This document shows, one piece after another, positions 51,578-60,029 of a stretch of 64,000 nt of DNA. Numbering within the stretch: the stretch's first letter is position 1; each line of letters starts with the position of its first letter. The stretch covers positions 1 through 64,000 of the forward strand of contig JBMOOM010000018.1 in NCBI GenBank assembly GCA_049323275.1. The letters run 5' to 3'. Both the position numbers and the translations under genes were made by a program. Source of the stretch: Taklimakanibacter sp049323275 (GTDB taxonomy: Bacteria; Pseudomonadota; Alphaproteobacteria; Rhizobiales; Aestuariivirgaceae). Below the pieces are notes generated by a model that saw only the letters and a program-made list of their open reading frames with translations, was not told the origin of the DNA and did no database searches.

Positions 51578-51901
51578 TCAGAACGGAAGCTGGAATCCGG
51601 GCGGCAGCGGCAGCCCGCCGGTGATCGACTTCATCTCCTCGGCCACCATCTGCTCGACCCGGTTCTTGGCGTCGGCATGGGCGGCGGCGATGAGGTCCTC
51701 GAGAATCTCCTTCTCTTCCGGCTTGAGCAGGCTCGGATCGATATCGGCACCGGTGAGCGCGCCCTTGCCGTTGAGCGTCACCTTGACCAGGCCGCCGCCC
51801 GACTGGCCGGTCACCGCCATCTGGCCGAGCTTCGTCTGCATGTCCTGCATCCGGCCCTGCATCTCCTGCACCTGCTTCATCATGGCGCCAAGATTTTTCA
51901 T
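51578..51901 (-). CDS. YbaB/EbfC nucleoid-associated protein
   Basis: 107 aa. MKNLGAMMKQVQEMQGRMQDMQTKLGQMAVTGQSGGGLVKVTLNGKGALTGADIDPSLL is the family pattern: Met/Gln-rich coiled N-terminus and dimeric DNA-tweezer fold. Binds DNA and affects nucleoid structure; nearly always lies between dnaX and recR. Its ATG overlaps the dnaX stop by 4 bp. Confidence 0.95.
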   Translation of the reverse strand: MKNLGAMMKQVQEMQGRMQDMQTKLGQMAVTGQSGGGLVKVTLNGKGALTGADIDPSLLKPEEKEILEDLIAAAHADAKNRVEQMVAEEMKSITGGLPLPPGFQLPF

Positions 51902-53613
51902 CGCTCGTCCGTGTCCTTCTCAATCTGCATATCATCGACGGGGGTGACGGCGCTTTCGAAATCGCGCACATCGACGATCTCGGCACCGGGGAAACGTTTG
52001 AGGATCGCCTGGACATCGGGATGCTCGCGGGTCTCGCGATAGACCGTGTCCTTCTTATCCTGGCGCTGCTGGGCGAGCGGCTTCTCGCCGCCATCGCGCG
52101 AGACGAGCACCATCCAGCGCTGGCCCGTCCATTCATTGAGCTTGCGGCCGAGCTCGTTGACGAGGCCCGGCGGCGCCGAGGCCTCGAGCGCCACCTCGAT
52201 CTGGCCGGGACCCACCCTGATGTGCCGCATCAGGTTCTCGATCTGGTTCTTAAGCCTGATGTCGCGCTTCTCGCCGACATAGGCGGCGACGTCGCTCAAA
52301 TGCGCAAAGGGCCGCGTTTCGGTGCTGCGTTCCTGCGGCGGGTCGCCGGCAGGCTCGGAGGCAACCGCCAGCTGGCCGTAGTCGACCGGCGGACCATTGT
52401 CGGGCTCGCGCTCCATGCGCGGCGCCGGCCTCGCTTCGCGCGGCGGCGGCGCACCTTCGCGCACCATCCGCACAAGGTCATCTCCCGATGGGAGCCCTGC
52501 CGCATAAGCGAGCCGGATCAGCACCATTTCCGCCGCCATCAGCTGGTCGGAATGAAGCTCGATCTCCTTGAGACCCTTCAAGAGCATTTGCCAGGCGCGC
52601 GTCAGATGCGGCATCGAGATCTTGGCCGCGTGCTCCTGGCCGCGCTGGCGCTCGGTCTCGCTGCGCGACGCATCGCCCGACGCCTTGGGCGCCACCTTGA
52701 GGCGCGTCACCCAATGCACATAATCGGCAAGGTCGCTCAATATCGTGTGGGGATCGCCGCCCGCCTCGTGCTGGGTCTCGATCTCCTTGATGGCGGTCGC
52801 CGCATCGCCCGCCATGACGGCGTCGAAAAGCTCGATCACTCGGGTGCGGTCGATGAGGCCCAGCATGGCGCCGACCTCGGCCGCCTTCACCGTCTCGCTG
52901 CCATAGGCGATGGCTTGGTCGAGCAGCGACAGGCCGTCGCGCGCCGAGCCTTCGGCGGCGCGCGCGATCATGCGCAGCGCATCGTCCTCGATCGCCACCG
53001 ATTCCTCTTTCGCCACCTTGGCGAAGAGCTGCATCAGCACCTCGGCATCCATGCGGCGCAGGTCGAAGCGCTGGCAGCGCGACAGGATGGTGACCGGAAC
53101 TTTCCGGATCTCGGTCGTGGCGAAAATGAATTTCACATGCGGCGGCGGCTCTTCCAGCGTCTTCAGCAACGCGTTGAAGGCGTTCTTCGACAGCATGTGG
53201 ACTTCGTCGATGATATAGACCTTGTAGCGCGCCTGGATCGGGGCGTAGCGCACGCCTTCGATGATCTCGCGCACATCGTCGACGCCGGTATTGGAGGCGG
53301 CGTCCATCTCGATCACGTCGATATGGCGCGATTCGAGGATCGCCTCGCAGTCGGGCGTCACTTCCGGCATCTCGATCGAGGGACCGCCCGGATAATTGAG
53401 GGCGCGGGCGATGAGCCGCGCGGTGGTGGTCTTGCCGACGCCGCGCACGCCGGTCAGCATATAGGCCTGGGCGATGCGGCCGGTGGCGAAGGCGTTGGAC
53501 AGCGTGCGCACCACCGCCTCCTGGCCGATCAGGTCGGCGAAGATCCGCGGGCGATATTTTCGGGCGAGAACGCGATAACCGTGGGCGCTCGCGCCGCTTG
53601 CTTCTTCGGTCAC
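51898..53613 (-). CDS. dnaX: DNA polymerase III subunits gamma/tau
   Basis: 571 aa from a GTG at 53613. A TTG further up at 53694 is open in frame but lies inside the SRP RNA gene, so it cannot be the start. AAA+ clamp loader: YRVLARKYRPRIFADLIGQE, Walker A GVRGVGKTT, Walker B VYIIDEVHML, sensor RFDLRRM region with ILSRCQRFDLR. The zinc-binding module has only one Cys (NYPGGPSIEMPEVTPDCEAI) instead of four, as in other Rhizobiales. C-terminal tau region follows a Pro/Arg linker around residue 390. Its product loads the beta clamp at the replication fork. Confidence 0.95.
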   Translation of the reverse strand: MTEEASGASAHGYRVLARKYRPRIFADLIGQEAVVRTLSNAFATGRIAQAYMLTGVRGVGKTTTARLIARALNYPGGPSIEMPEVTPDCEAILESRHIDVIEMDAASNTGVDDVREIIEGVRYAPIQARYKVYIIDEVHMLSKNAFNALLKTLEEPPPHVKFIFATTEIRKVPVTILSRCQRFDLRRMDAEVLMQLFAKVAKEESVAIEDDALRMIARAAEGSARDGLSLLDQAIAYGSETVKAAEVGAMLGLIDRTRVIELFDAVMAGDAATAIKEIETQHEAGGDPHTILSDLADYVHWVTRLKVAPKASGDASRSETERQRGQEHAAKISMPHLTRAWQMLLKGLKEIELHSDQLMAAEMVLIRLAYAAGLPSGDDLVRMVREGAPPPREARPAPRMEREPDNGPPVDYGQLAVASEPAGDPPQERSTETRPFAHLSDVAAYVGEKRDIRLKNQIENLMRHIRVGPGQIEVALEASAPPGLVNELGRKLNEWTGQRWMVLVSRDGGEKPLAQQRQDKKDTVYRETREHPDVQAILKRFPGAEIVDVRDFESAVTPVDDMQIEKDTDER

Positions 53614-53673
53614 TGGCGAGCCTGCCGGTCTGTTCCAAGGGCGTTTTCTTGAGAACTTCTGCAAAGCGCTCAA

Positions 53674-53778
53674 GGCGGGAGGCTGGACGGGCAACCCGTA
53701 CCAAACTCGTTAGGGCTGCTTCCTTCCGGACCTGACCCGGTTGGCGAGCGACACGTCCGCCGCCAACCTCCCGCCGCC
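53674..53778 (-). ncRNA. ffs: Signal recognition particle RNA (4.5S type)
   Basis: Read on the minus strand it has the universally conserved core GGGTCAGGTCCGGAAGGAAGCAGCCC (described in parts: GGTCAGG, GGAAGGAAGCAGCC), flanked by complementary ends GGCGGGAGG and CCTCCCGCC, about 105 nt. It binds Ffh and targets membrane proteins. Located just upstream of dnaX, its usual alphaproteobacterial position. Confidence 0.95.
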
Positions 53779-53807
53779 TATATCGGGCCTCGTCGGCCAA
53801 AAGGCAA
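53779..53807 (-). promoter_or_regulatory. Putative sigma-70 promoter of ffs
   Basis: On the minus strand, TTGCCT (-35, 53802-53807), 17-bp spacer, GATATA (-10, 53779-53784), just before the SRP RNA 5' end. The -10 lies slightly close to the assumed 5' end, so the mature RNA may begin a few bases later. Confidence 0.45.
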
Positions 53808-53914
53808 GCCTGTCGGAAATGTCACGGAAAGCCAGTTGACTCACCGTCACACAGGCCTGCTATCCTCACCACAGTGCGGCGCCTTAAGAGCCAATCAACA
53901 GGGGATAAAATACC

Positions 53915-54193
53915 ATGAAACTCTCGATTCTAGGACTGGCCGCCGCTGGGGCGGTGGCCATCCTGCTGCAGACCGGCATCTCGGCCCAGTCCTCCAAGGC
54001 GGCGGCAGCTGAAACCTGCATCAAGACCAATGTGACGCTGCATGTGAAGCGCTGCGGCGCCGAAGCGGCGCATGCCAGCGCCTCCTCCGGCGGGTCCGCG
54101 GCCGAACCGACGGTCACGCCGACGGCCGGCCCGGCGCCATCGTCCTGCATCAAGACCAATGTCGCCAAGCACGTGAAGCGCTGCCCGGCCTGA
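53915..54193 (+). CDS. Small secreted protein with duplicated CIKTNV-x2-HVKRC motif
   Basis: 92 aa. Signal peptide MKLSILGLAAAGAVAILLQTGISA, Ala/Ser linker, then two near-identical 13-residue units: CIKTNVTLHVKRC (35-47) and CIKTNVAKHVKRC (78-90), joined by a Ser/Thr/Pro/Ala linker, ending in PA. Each unit has two Cys separated by 11 residues and a central His, so two small disulfide loops or a metal site are possible. Own ribosome-binding site (AGGGGA) and a strong terminator show it is a real gene. I do not recognise the family. Confidence 0.78.
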   Translation: MKLSILGLAAAGAVAILLQTGISAQSSKAAAAETCIKTNVTLHVKRCGAEAAHASASSGGSAAEPTVTPTAGPAPSSCIKTNVAKHVKRCPA

Positions 54194-54214
54194 TCCGGTA
54201 ATACGAGTTCCGAG

Positions 54215-54246
54215 AGCCCTTTCCGGCCCGCCGGAAAGGGCTTTTA
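54215..54246 (+). terminator. Rho-independent terminator of the small secreted protein
   Basis: Perfect 12-bp stem AGCCCTTTCCGG (54215-54226) / CCGGAAAGGGCT (54231-54242), loop CCCG, then TTTT. Confidence 0.92.
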
Positions 54247-54300
54247 CGTTTCGGGAACCGGCGCATTGACCCCTTCCCGGCCTTCGCCTATCTGAGCGGC

Positions 54301-54822
54301 ATGGCCAAGCGCGACCTCATCATCCTGCCCGATCCCCTGCTCCGCACCGTCTCCAAACCGGTCAAGGCGGTCGACCAGGCGACGCGCAAGCTCATGGATG
54401 ACATGCTGGAGACCATGTATGACGCGCCCGGCATAGGGCTCGCCGCGGTCCAGATCGGGGTTCCCCAGCGCGTGGTGGTGATCGATATCTCCAAGGAAGG
54501 CGAGGAGAAGCAGCCGCTGTTCCTGGTCAATCCCGAGGTCACCTGGTCGAGCCCGGAAGAGTCGGATTACGAGGAAGGCTGCCTGTCGATCCCGGAATTC
54601 TTCGACATGGTGACGCGGCCCAAGGAGGTCACGGTGCGTTATCTCGACCGTCAGGGAGAGGCCAAGGAGATGCAGTGCGCGGGTGTGCTGGCGACCTGCG
54701 TGCAGCATGAGATCGACCATCTCAATGGCGTCCTGTTCATCGATTATATTTCCAAGCTGAAGCGCGACCGGGTGGTGAAGAAGTTCACCAAGGCGCAGAA
54801 GCTTGCGCGCGGCGGAGCCTGA
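54301..54822 (+). CDS. def: Peptide deformylase
   Basis: 173 aa. Removes the formyl group from nascent N-terminal formyl-Met. Metal motifs all present: GIGLAAVQIG (motif 1), EEGCLSIPEF with Cys94 (motif 2), QHEIDHLNG with His136, Glu137, His140 (motif 3). Cytoplasmic, ribosome-associated. Followed after 4 bp by fmt, the enzyme that adds the formyl group, the usual pairing. Confidence 0.97.
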   Translation: MAKRDLIILPDPLLRTVSKPVKAVDQATRKLMDDMLETMYDAPGIGLAAVQIGVPQRVVVIDISKEGEEKQPLFLVNPEVTWSSPEESDYEEGCLSIPEFFDMVTRPKEVTVRYLDRQGEAKEMQCAGVLATCVQHEIDHLNGVLFIDYISKLKRDRVVKKFTKAQKLARGGA

Positions 54823-54826
54823 GGCG

Positions 54827-55753
54827 TTGCGGCTCGTCTTCATGGGCACGCCCGATTTCGCGGTGCCCACGCTTGCCGCCCTTCTCGATGCCGGCCACAA
54901 GATCGTCGCCGTCTATTCGCAGCCGCCGCGTCCGGCCGGCCGCGGCATGGCGGAGAAGCTGACGCCGGTGCATCACTATGCGCTCACCCACGATCTCGAA
55001 GTCCACACGCCTTTGAGCCTCAAAGGCGAGGAGGAGCAGAAGCGCTTTCGCGGCCACCGGGCCGATGCGGCGATCGTCGTCGCCTATGGCCTCCTGCTGC
55101 CCAAGCCGATTCTGGAAGCGCCGCGGCTCGGCTGCTTCAATGTCCATGCCTCGCTCCTGCCGCGCTGGCGGGGCGCGGCGCCGATCCAGCGCGCGATCAT
55201 GGCGGGCGACGCGGAAACCGGCGTCACCATCATGCGGATGGAGGAGGGCCTCGATACCGGGCCGATGTGCCTTACGGACCGCGGCCCCATCTCGGCCACG
55301 ACCACCGCCGGCACCCTGCATGACAGCCTCATGCATCTGGGGGCCGGCCTCATGGTCGAGGCGCTCGAGCAGCTCGCCGCCGAGACGCTCGATTGCCGGC
55401 CGCAGCCCGATCAGGGTGTGACCTATGCCAGGAAAATCGACAAGGCCGAGAGCGAGATCGACTTCGGCAAGCCGGCATCTGAGGTCCGCAATCATATTCA
55501 CGGGCTGGCGCCCTTTCCAGGCGCCTGGTTCCTGCTCGACCAGGAAAGCCGGACCTTCCGCATCAAGGTGCATCTCTGCGAAATTGTCGATGGTAAAGGT
55601 CAGCCCGGCGAGGTGATCGACGACAAGCTCACCATCGCCTGCGGCGACGGCGCCGTCCGCCTCCTCAGCCTGCAGCGCGAAGGCAAGAGCGCGATGGGGG
55701 TCGAGGAGTTCCTGCGCGGCTTCTCGGTGCCGAGAGGAACCGTGATCGGGTAG
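54827..55753 (+). CDS. fmt: Methionyl-tRNA formyltransferase
   Basis: 308 aa from a TTG at 54827 (GGAG 9 nt upstream), giving the canonical N-terminus xRLVFMGTPDFAVPTLAAL; a TTG at 54803 is an alternative that overlaps def. Formyl-THF-binding domain with AYGLLLPKPILEAPRLGCFNVHASLLPRWRGAAPIQRAI (catalytic Asn-His and the SLLP loop) and TGVTIMRMEEGLDTG (Asp). C-terminal OB domain with VRNHIHGLAPFPGAW. Formylates initiator Met-tRNA with 10-formyl-THF. Co-transcribed with def. Confidence 0.95.
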   Translation: MRLVFMGTPDFAVPTLAALLDAGHKIVAVYSQPPRPAGRGMAEKLTPVHHYALTHDLEVHTPLSLKGEEEQKRFRGHRADAAIVVAYGLLLPKPILEAPRLGCFNVHASLLPRWRGAAPIQRAIMAGDAETGVTIMRMEEGLDTGPMCLTDRGPISATTTAGTLHDSLMHLGAGLMVEALEQLAAETLDCRPQPDQGVTYARKIDKAESEIDFGKPASEVRNHIHGLAPFPGAWFLLDQESRTFRIKVHLCEIVDGKGQPGEVIDDKLTIACGDGAVRLLSLQREGKSAMGVEEFLRGFSVPRGTVIG

Positions 55754-55887
55754 CTTGTCCGGTCCCTCTGGCAATCGTGGGCGCAGTCATGCAATTGGAG
55801 AAATTCAGTCGGGAGGTCGGCGTACGACGGCAGAGAAATTGAAAATATCCCTGTATTTTCTCTGTTTCGGCGTGATCGCGACCCGGA

Positions 55888-56355
55888 CTATTCAGGCCCG
55901 TCGGCAGCGACACTCCCCACCGGCACATCGACCTTGACCGCGCCGGCTTTTTCAAACGTCAACGTCACCGCGAGATGCTCGCCCTTTTTCAACGGTGCTT
56001 TCAGGCCCGTCAGCATCACATGCATCTTCTTGGGGCCGAGCGTCACCGTCTCCTTGGGGGCGATGGTGATCGCCTCGAGATGGCGCATGCTCACCACGCC
56101 ATTCTCCTCGACATTCTCATGCAGCATGGCCATCTGCGCGGCATCGGTCTGGACCGCGGTGAGCTTGTCGGCGGCGTCGCCGTCATTGCGGATGGTGAAA
56201 TAGATCGCCCCCGACTTGGCGGCCGGCGTGGCCGAGGCGCGCGCGAAGGCGCCGGTGACCATCATGTCACCGGCATGCGCGGCCGTCACGAAAGACACGG
56301 CGGCGGCGATGGTCAAACCGATAGCGGCGGCAAGCTCTAAGACAAGACTGCGCAT
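55888..56355 (-). CDS. PCuAC-type periplasmic copper chaperone
   Basis: 155 aa from the ATG at 56355. Signal peptide ending TAAHAGD. Copper ligands follow the PCuAC motif H-x10-M-x21-H-x-M exactly: His79 (MLHENV), Met90, His112 and Met114 (KKMHVMLTGL). Family fold strands AFARASATPAAKSGAIYFTIRN. Delivers Cu(I) to cytochrome oxidase CuA assembly. No SCO or cox gene is adjacent. 134 bp gap before fmt end has no visible gene. Confidence 0.93.
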   Translation of the reverse strand: MRSLVLELAAAIGLTIAAAVSFVTAAHAGDMMVTGAFARASATPAAKSGAIYFTIRNDGDAADKLTAVQTDAAQMAMLHENVEENGVVSMRHLEAITIAPKETVTLGPKKMHVMLTGLKAPLKKGEHLAVTLTFEKAGAVKVDVPVGSVAADGPE

Positions 56356-56419
56356 GAAGCACCTCGTGCCCTGAATATGCGGCTGCGATATGGGCACGAT
56401 TGTGGAAGAACGGCAGCGG

Positions 56420-58012
56420 CTAACGGTCGCGCGCCTCCAGCCGGCGGTCCTCTTGCGTGGCGGGAATCCACCATTCCCGCCCGCGCGGCGTTTCGATGTA
56501 TTCGGGCCAGGGGAAGTCGATGGGCGGCGCATAGTCGCACCAGGGCCTGGCGTCGCCGGCCTTTGCGAGGCGCTCGGCATGCTCAACCTTGGCGCGCTGG
56601 AGCGCCTCCTTGTCCATCATCAGATCGAGGATGGTGCCGGCGATCGTCTTCGCCGCCGTCTTCACGGTCGGATCGATGGTGGCGGGAATGCCGCCCAGCG
56701 CGTTCATCACCCAGTCGGGATAGGCGAAGCCCGCCGGCGCCTTCAGCGTGGCGCGGCCGACATAGAAACGCACCGCCGGCGCATGCCAGGTCATGTCTGT
56801 ATAGTCGTCCGACGTGTAATGCGTCTGCCACGCGGGAATCGTCCGGCGGATCCTGCGCTCGGCCTCTTGCGGCGCAATGAGCTGCTCGATCTCGGCAATG
56901 AAAGGCTTGTCCATCGGCTGGAGCTTCAGCTCCTTCTGGATCGCCTGCGCCACCTTGATCGCGTCCGCGCCATAGGACGGCGCGCCGGCCCGCTCCATAT
57001 TGCGATAAGTAATATCGGCCATGGCATGGTTGGCGAGGCCGGGCCGCGATTTCGACACCCAATGCTTGCGCACCGTGCAATGGGCGGCAAGGGCTGCGCT
57101 CTCGGCATTGCGGTCGAGCACCGAAAAGATGTTCTCCAGCATGGCGCGGTCGGGGGTGCGCGCGGCATATAGAATCTGCGCCATCTGGGCGGCGAGATTG
57201 TCGGCCGTCGCCTGGCCGCTCGCCAGGATCGTCTCATTCAGCGTCCAGGTGCCGGTATGCGGCAGCATATGGTCGCGCATCATCTTGGAAAGCGTATACA
57301 TGGCGACGACGGCATCATTGGCGCCCGGCGCCCGGGCCGCCGTATGCGCCGCCGGGATCGGTCCCTTCACCGCATCGGCCAGCCAGGTCTCCGGCCGCTC
57401 GCACAGGAACTCATAGATCGCCGCATAATAGGGGCCGCAATGCGTATCCCACCGGCAGGTGTTGCAATAGGGCAGCATGTAGAAGGGATGGAAGGACAGG
57501 AGCGCATCGAGCCCGTCATAATAGCCCTTTGCGGCGTGGATCGGCTTCGATCCCCTCACCTTCTCGGCGGGCTCGCCCATGAAGCGGATGGTGCCGGTCA
57601 CGCCATGCTTCTCCATCGCCGCCTTGGCGGCGAGTGCGCCGACGAAGGATCCCATGCCGAGGGCCGAATGCGGATCGGTATGGCCGCCGGCGAAACGCGA
57701 CAGGCCTTGGCGCGGCGCCCGATAGGTGTCGGCAACCTGGCAATTGCCCGGCACCGCGTCATATTCGGCATAGGCCATGACGGTCGGCCCCTGGCCGTTC
57801 GACCAGGTGGCGGAGAATGCCGTCGGCATGCCGCCCGAACCGGCCTCGACGGCGAAGCCTTCCTCCTTGAGCTTCGCCACATACCATTCGGCGGAGCGGT
57901 ATTCGCGCCAGGCCGTCTCGGCGAGCGACCAGATGTGGAAATTCCATTGCGACCAGTCGCGCTGCCGCTCATCGACGAAGGCAAAAGCGGTCCGGGTTTC
58001 GGCGGAGATCAT
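56420..58012 (-). CDS. M20-family amidohydrolase (AbgB-like)
   Basis: 530 aa. Zinc-peptidase fold of the aminobenzoyl-glutamate/indole-acetyl-amino-acid hydrolase group: VMAYAEYDAVPGN (Asp/Glu pair), GGHTDPHSALGMGSFVGAL (zinc-binding His), FMGEPAEKVRGSKPIHAAKGYYDGLDALLSFHP, a dimerisation insert and TSDDYTDMTWHAPAVRFYV near the C-terminus. It is probably an N-acyl-amino acid or dipeptide hydrolase; AbgB cleaves p-aminobenzoyl-glutamate. Its neighbour is a MocR regulator ending 14 bp before it on the same strand, suggesting control by it. Confidence 0.9.
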   Translation of the reverse strand: MISAETRTAFAFVDERQRDWSQWNFHIWSLAETAWREYRSAEWYVAKLKEEGFAVEAGSGGMPTAFSATWSNGQGPTVMAYAEYDAVPGNCQVADTYRAPRQGLSRFAGGHTDPHSALGMGSFVGALAAKAAMEKHGVTGTIRFMGEPAEKVRGSKPIHAAKGYYDGLDALLSFHPFYMLPYCNTCRWDTHCGPYYAAIYEFLCERPETWLADAVKGPIPAAHTAARAPGANDAVVAMYTLSKMMRDHMLPHTGTWTLNETILASGQATADNLAAQMAQILYAARTPDRAMLENIFSVLDRNAESAALAAHCTVRKHWVSKSRPGLANHAMADITYRNMERAGAPSYGADAIKVAQAIQKELKLQPMDKPFIAEIEQLIAPQEAERRIRRTIPAWQTHYTSDDYTDMTWHAPAVRFYVGRATLKAPAGFAYPDWVMNALGGIPATIDPTVKTAAKTIAGTILDLMMDKEALQRAKVEHAERLAKAGDARPWCDYAPPIDFPWPEYIETPRGREWWIPATQEDRRLEARDR

Positions 58013-58026
58013 TCTGAATGTTCCTT

Positions 58027-59469
58027 TCAGCGCAAAGCGTCGGCGAGCTTCCTGATCGAGACGTCGATCACGGCTTCATCGAAGCCCGCATAACCGAGAA
58101 GCAATCCCTGGCGGAAGGGCCTGCCGGCGAAGAAGTCGGAGAGCGCCGGCGCCAGCAGGCCGATCCTGGCGGCGCGTTTCGCCGCCTCGCGATCGTCCAT
58201 GCCGTTCTCGAGCGTGCAGATGAGATGCATGCCGGCGGGTTCGGGCGCGGTCGCGAGCACGCCTTTCGCGTGGCGCTCGATGGCGTCGCGCAAGGCGGCC
58301 TGCCGCTTGGTATAGAGGCGGCGCATGCGCCGGATATGCACCGCATAATGGCCGAGGCGCATGAAATCGGCGAGCACCGGCTGCAGGAAAAGCGAGACGC
58401 GGGCGCCGCGCTCGCGCATCACCGCCGACATGTCGTTGATGAGATTGTGCGGCACCACGAGATAACCGATGCGCAGGCCCGGCAGCATGGTCTTGGAGAA
58501 GGAGCCCAGCGAGATCACGACGCCCGCATCGTCGACGCCCATCAAGGCCGGCAGCGGCTTGCCGTGATAGCGATATTCGCTGTCGTAATCGTCCTCGATG
58601 ATCCAGGTCTTGTGCTGGCGCGCCCAATCGAGCAGCGCGAGGCGGCGGGCGAGCGGCATGGTCATGCCGAGCGGATAATGGCGGGCGGGCGTCACCACCG
58701 CGGCGCGCGCATCCTTCGGTCCCTTGGTGATGTCGAGCCCGTCGGCATCGACCGCGATCGGCGCCGTCTTGAAGCCGAGCTCGGTGAAGGTGCGGCGGAT
58801 CAGGACGTAACCCGGCTCCTCGATGATCACCTTGTCGCCGCGCTTGAGGATGCTCTGGGCCAGGAGCTCGAGCGCTTCGCCGGCACCGCTGGTGATCACC
58901 ACCTGCTCGGGCGCGCAGCGCATGCCGCGAAAGGCACGCAGATGATCGGCGATCGCCAGCCGCAAGGGCGCCCACCCCAAGGGGTCGGGCGAGGCCAGGA
59001 GCTCACGCACCGGGTTGCGCCAAGTCTTGAGCATCAGCTTGGCCCAGATTTCATGGGGAAACAGCGCCAGCTCCGGGGCGGCGGGCTGGAAGGGACGCAC
59101 GTCGTCGGGACGCGGCAGGGCCGCCTCCGCCACCGGCGTCACCTGCTGGGCGGCGCGCAGCACATGATCGGGAAGATCGGGCGCCACGAAGACACCGGAG
59201 CCATGCCGGCCCTCGGCATAACCCTCGGCGATGAGCTCATCGACCGCCGCCACCACGGTGGCGCGCGACACGCCGAGCTCCTCGGCATAGATGCGGCTCG
59301 AAGGCAGGCGCGCGCCGGGCGCGATGGCCTGCGCCAGGATCAGCCGTTTGAGCTCCGAGGCGAGCTGGCGGTGCAGCGGTTCGCGGTCGGCGCGGTCGAG
59401 GCTGATGCTCGCCAGCGCGGCCTCGCCGAAAGTGGACTGTCGCTCTCTTCTTGATGTGGCTCTTTTCAT
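58027..59469 (-). CDS. MocR-type (GntR/aminotransferase) transcriptional regulator
   Basis: 480 aa from the ATG at 59469. N-terminal winged helix (about 30-95: LHRQLASELKRLILAQAIAPGARLPSSRIYAEELGVSRATVVAAVDELIAEGYAEGRHGSGVFV), linker, then a fold-type I aminotransferase-like domain with PLP-binding Lys326 (SFSKTMLPGLRIGY), IIEDDYDSEYRYHG and TPARHYPLGMTMPLARR. Full aminotransferase domain, all key residues kept, so it senses PLP or a PLP adduct. Adjacent M20 hydrolase (same strand) and divergent PNPOx-like gene are the likely targets. Confidence 0.94.
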   Translation of the reverse strand: MKRATSRRERQSTFGEAALASISLDRADREPLHRQLASELKRLILAQAIAPGARLPSSRIYAEELGVSRATVVAAVDELIAEGYAEGRHGSGVFVAPDLPDHVLRAAQQVTPVAEAALPRPDDVRPFQPAAPELALFPHEIWAKLMLKTWRNPVRELLASPDPLGWAPLRLAIADHLRAFRGMRCAPEQVVITSGAGEALELLAQSILKRGDKVIIEEPGYVLIRRTFTELGFKTAPIAVDADGLDITKGPKDARAAVVTPARHYPLGMTMPLARRLALLDWARQHKTWIIEDDYDSEYRYHGKPLPALMGVDDAGVVISLGSFSKTMLPGLRIGYLVVPHNLINDMSAVMRERGARVSLFLQPVLADFMRLGHYAVHIRRMRRLYTKRQAALRDAIERHAKGVLATAPEPAGMHLICTLENGMDDREAAKRAARIGLLAPALSDFFAGRPFRQGLLLGYAGFDEAVIDVSIRKLADALR

Positions 59470-59488
59470 CAGTCCACTTTTGCCACAT
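59429..59488. promoter_or_regulatory. Putative MocR operator: nested inverted repeats at the mocR start
   Basis: AAAGTGGACT (59429-59438) and AGTCCACTTT (59471-59480) are perfect 10-bp inverted copies, 42 bp from start to start (four helical turns), with a nested pair ATGTGGC (59454-59460) / GCCACAT (59482-59488). They flank the mocR start codon and lie within the divergent control region shared with the PNPOx-like gene. Confidence 0.6.
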
Positions 59489-59529
59489 GCATCGCCGCCT
59501 GAACAGAGCCATGTCGTGAAGGGCGGATC

Positions 59530-59976
59530 ATGCTGACCGAAGAAATGAAGTCGATCATCGCGGCCTATCCGTTGGGCTTCGTCGCCAGCGTCAATCGCGA
59601 CGGCACGCCCAATCTCTCGCCCAAAGGCACCTTCGTCGCGCTCAACGACAAGCAGCTGGTCTTCGGCCATATCCGTTCGCCCGGCACGATGGGCAATATC
59701 GCCGAGCGCCCGGTCGTCGAGATCAATTTCCTCGACGTGCTTTCGCGCAAGGCGGTGAGGGTTCGCGGCCGCGCCTTCATGTTCCGCCACAGCGCGCCCG
59801 AATTTCCCGACCTCTTCGCCGCACTTTCCGGCTGGAAAGGTTACACCGAGATCATGAAAGCCGTCGTGCGTGTCGATATCGACACCGCCAGCCTCATTCT
59901 GTCACCGGCTTATGACCTCGGCCACACAGAAGCCCAATTGCGCGAACAGTACAAAGCGAAATTCGCATCGCTTTAG
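59530..59976 (+). CDS. Pyridoxamine 5'-phosphate oxidase-like FMN-binding protein
   Basis: 148 aa split-barrel protein: ITEEMK-like start (MLTEEMKSIIAAYPLGFVASVNRDGTPNLSPKGTFVAL), then KQLVFGHIRSPGTMGNI, VEINFLDVLSRKAVRVRGRAF. Fits the PNPOx-like flavin reductase-type family that binds FMN or F420; not the true PdxH (shorter, lacks its C-terminal motif). Divergent from the MocR regulator, with operator-like repeats between them. Role may be in oxidising or detoxifying a cofactor-linked compound. Confidence 0.82.
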   Translation: MLTEEMKSIIAAYPLGFVASVNRDGTPNLSPKGTFVALNDKQLVFGHIRSPGTMGNIAERPVVEINFLDVLSRKAVRVRGRAFMFRHSAPEFPDLFAALSGWKGYTEIMKAVVRVDIDTASLILSPAYDLGHTEAQLREQYKAKFASL

Positions 59977-60029
59977 CGCTTTCTCACCTTGACGCGACCG
60001 GAAGCGCGCCAGACTATGGGGGTCAGGGT

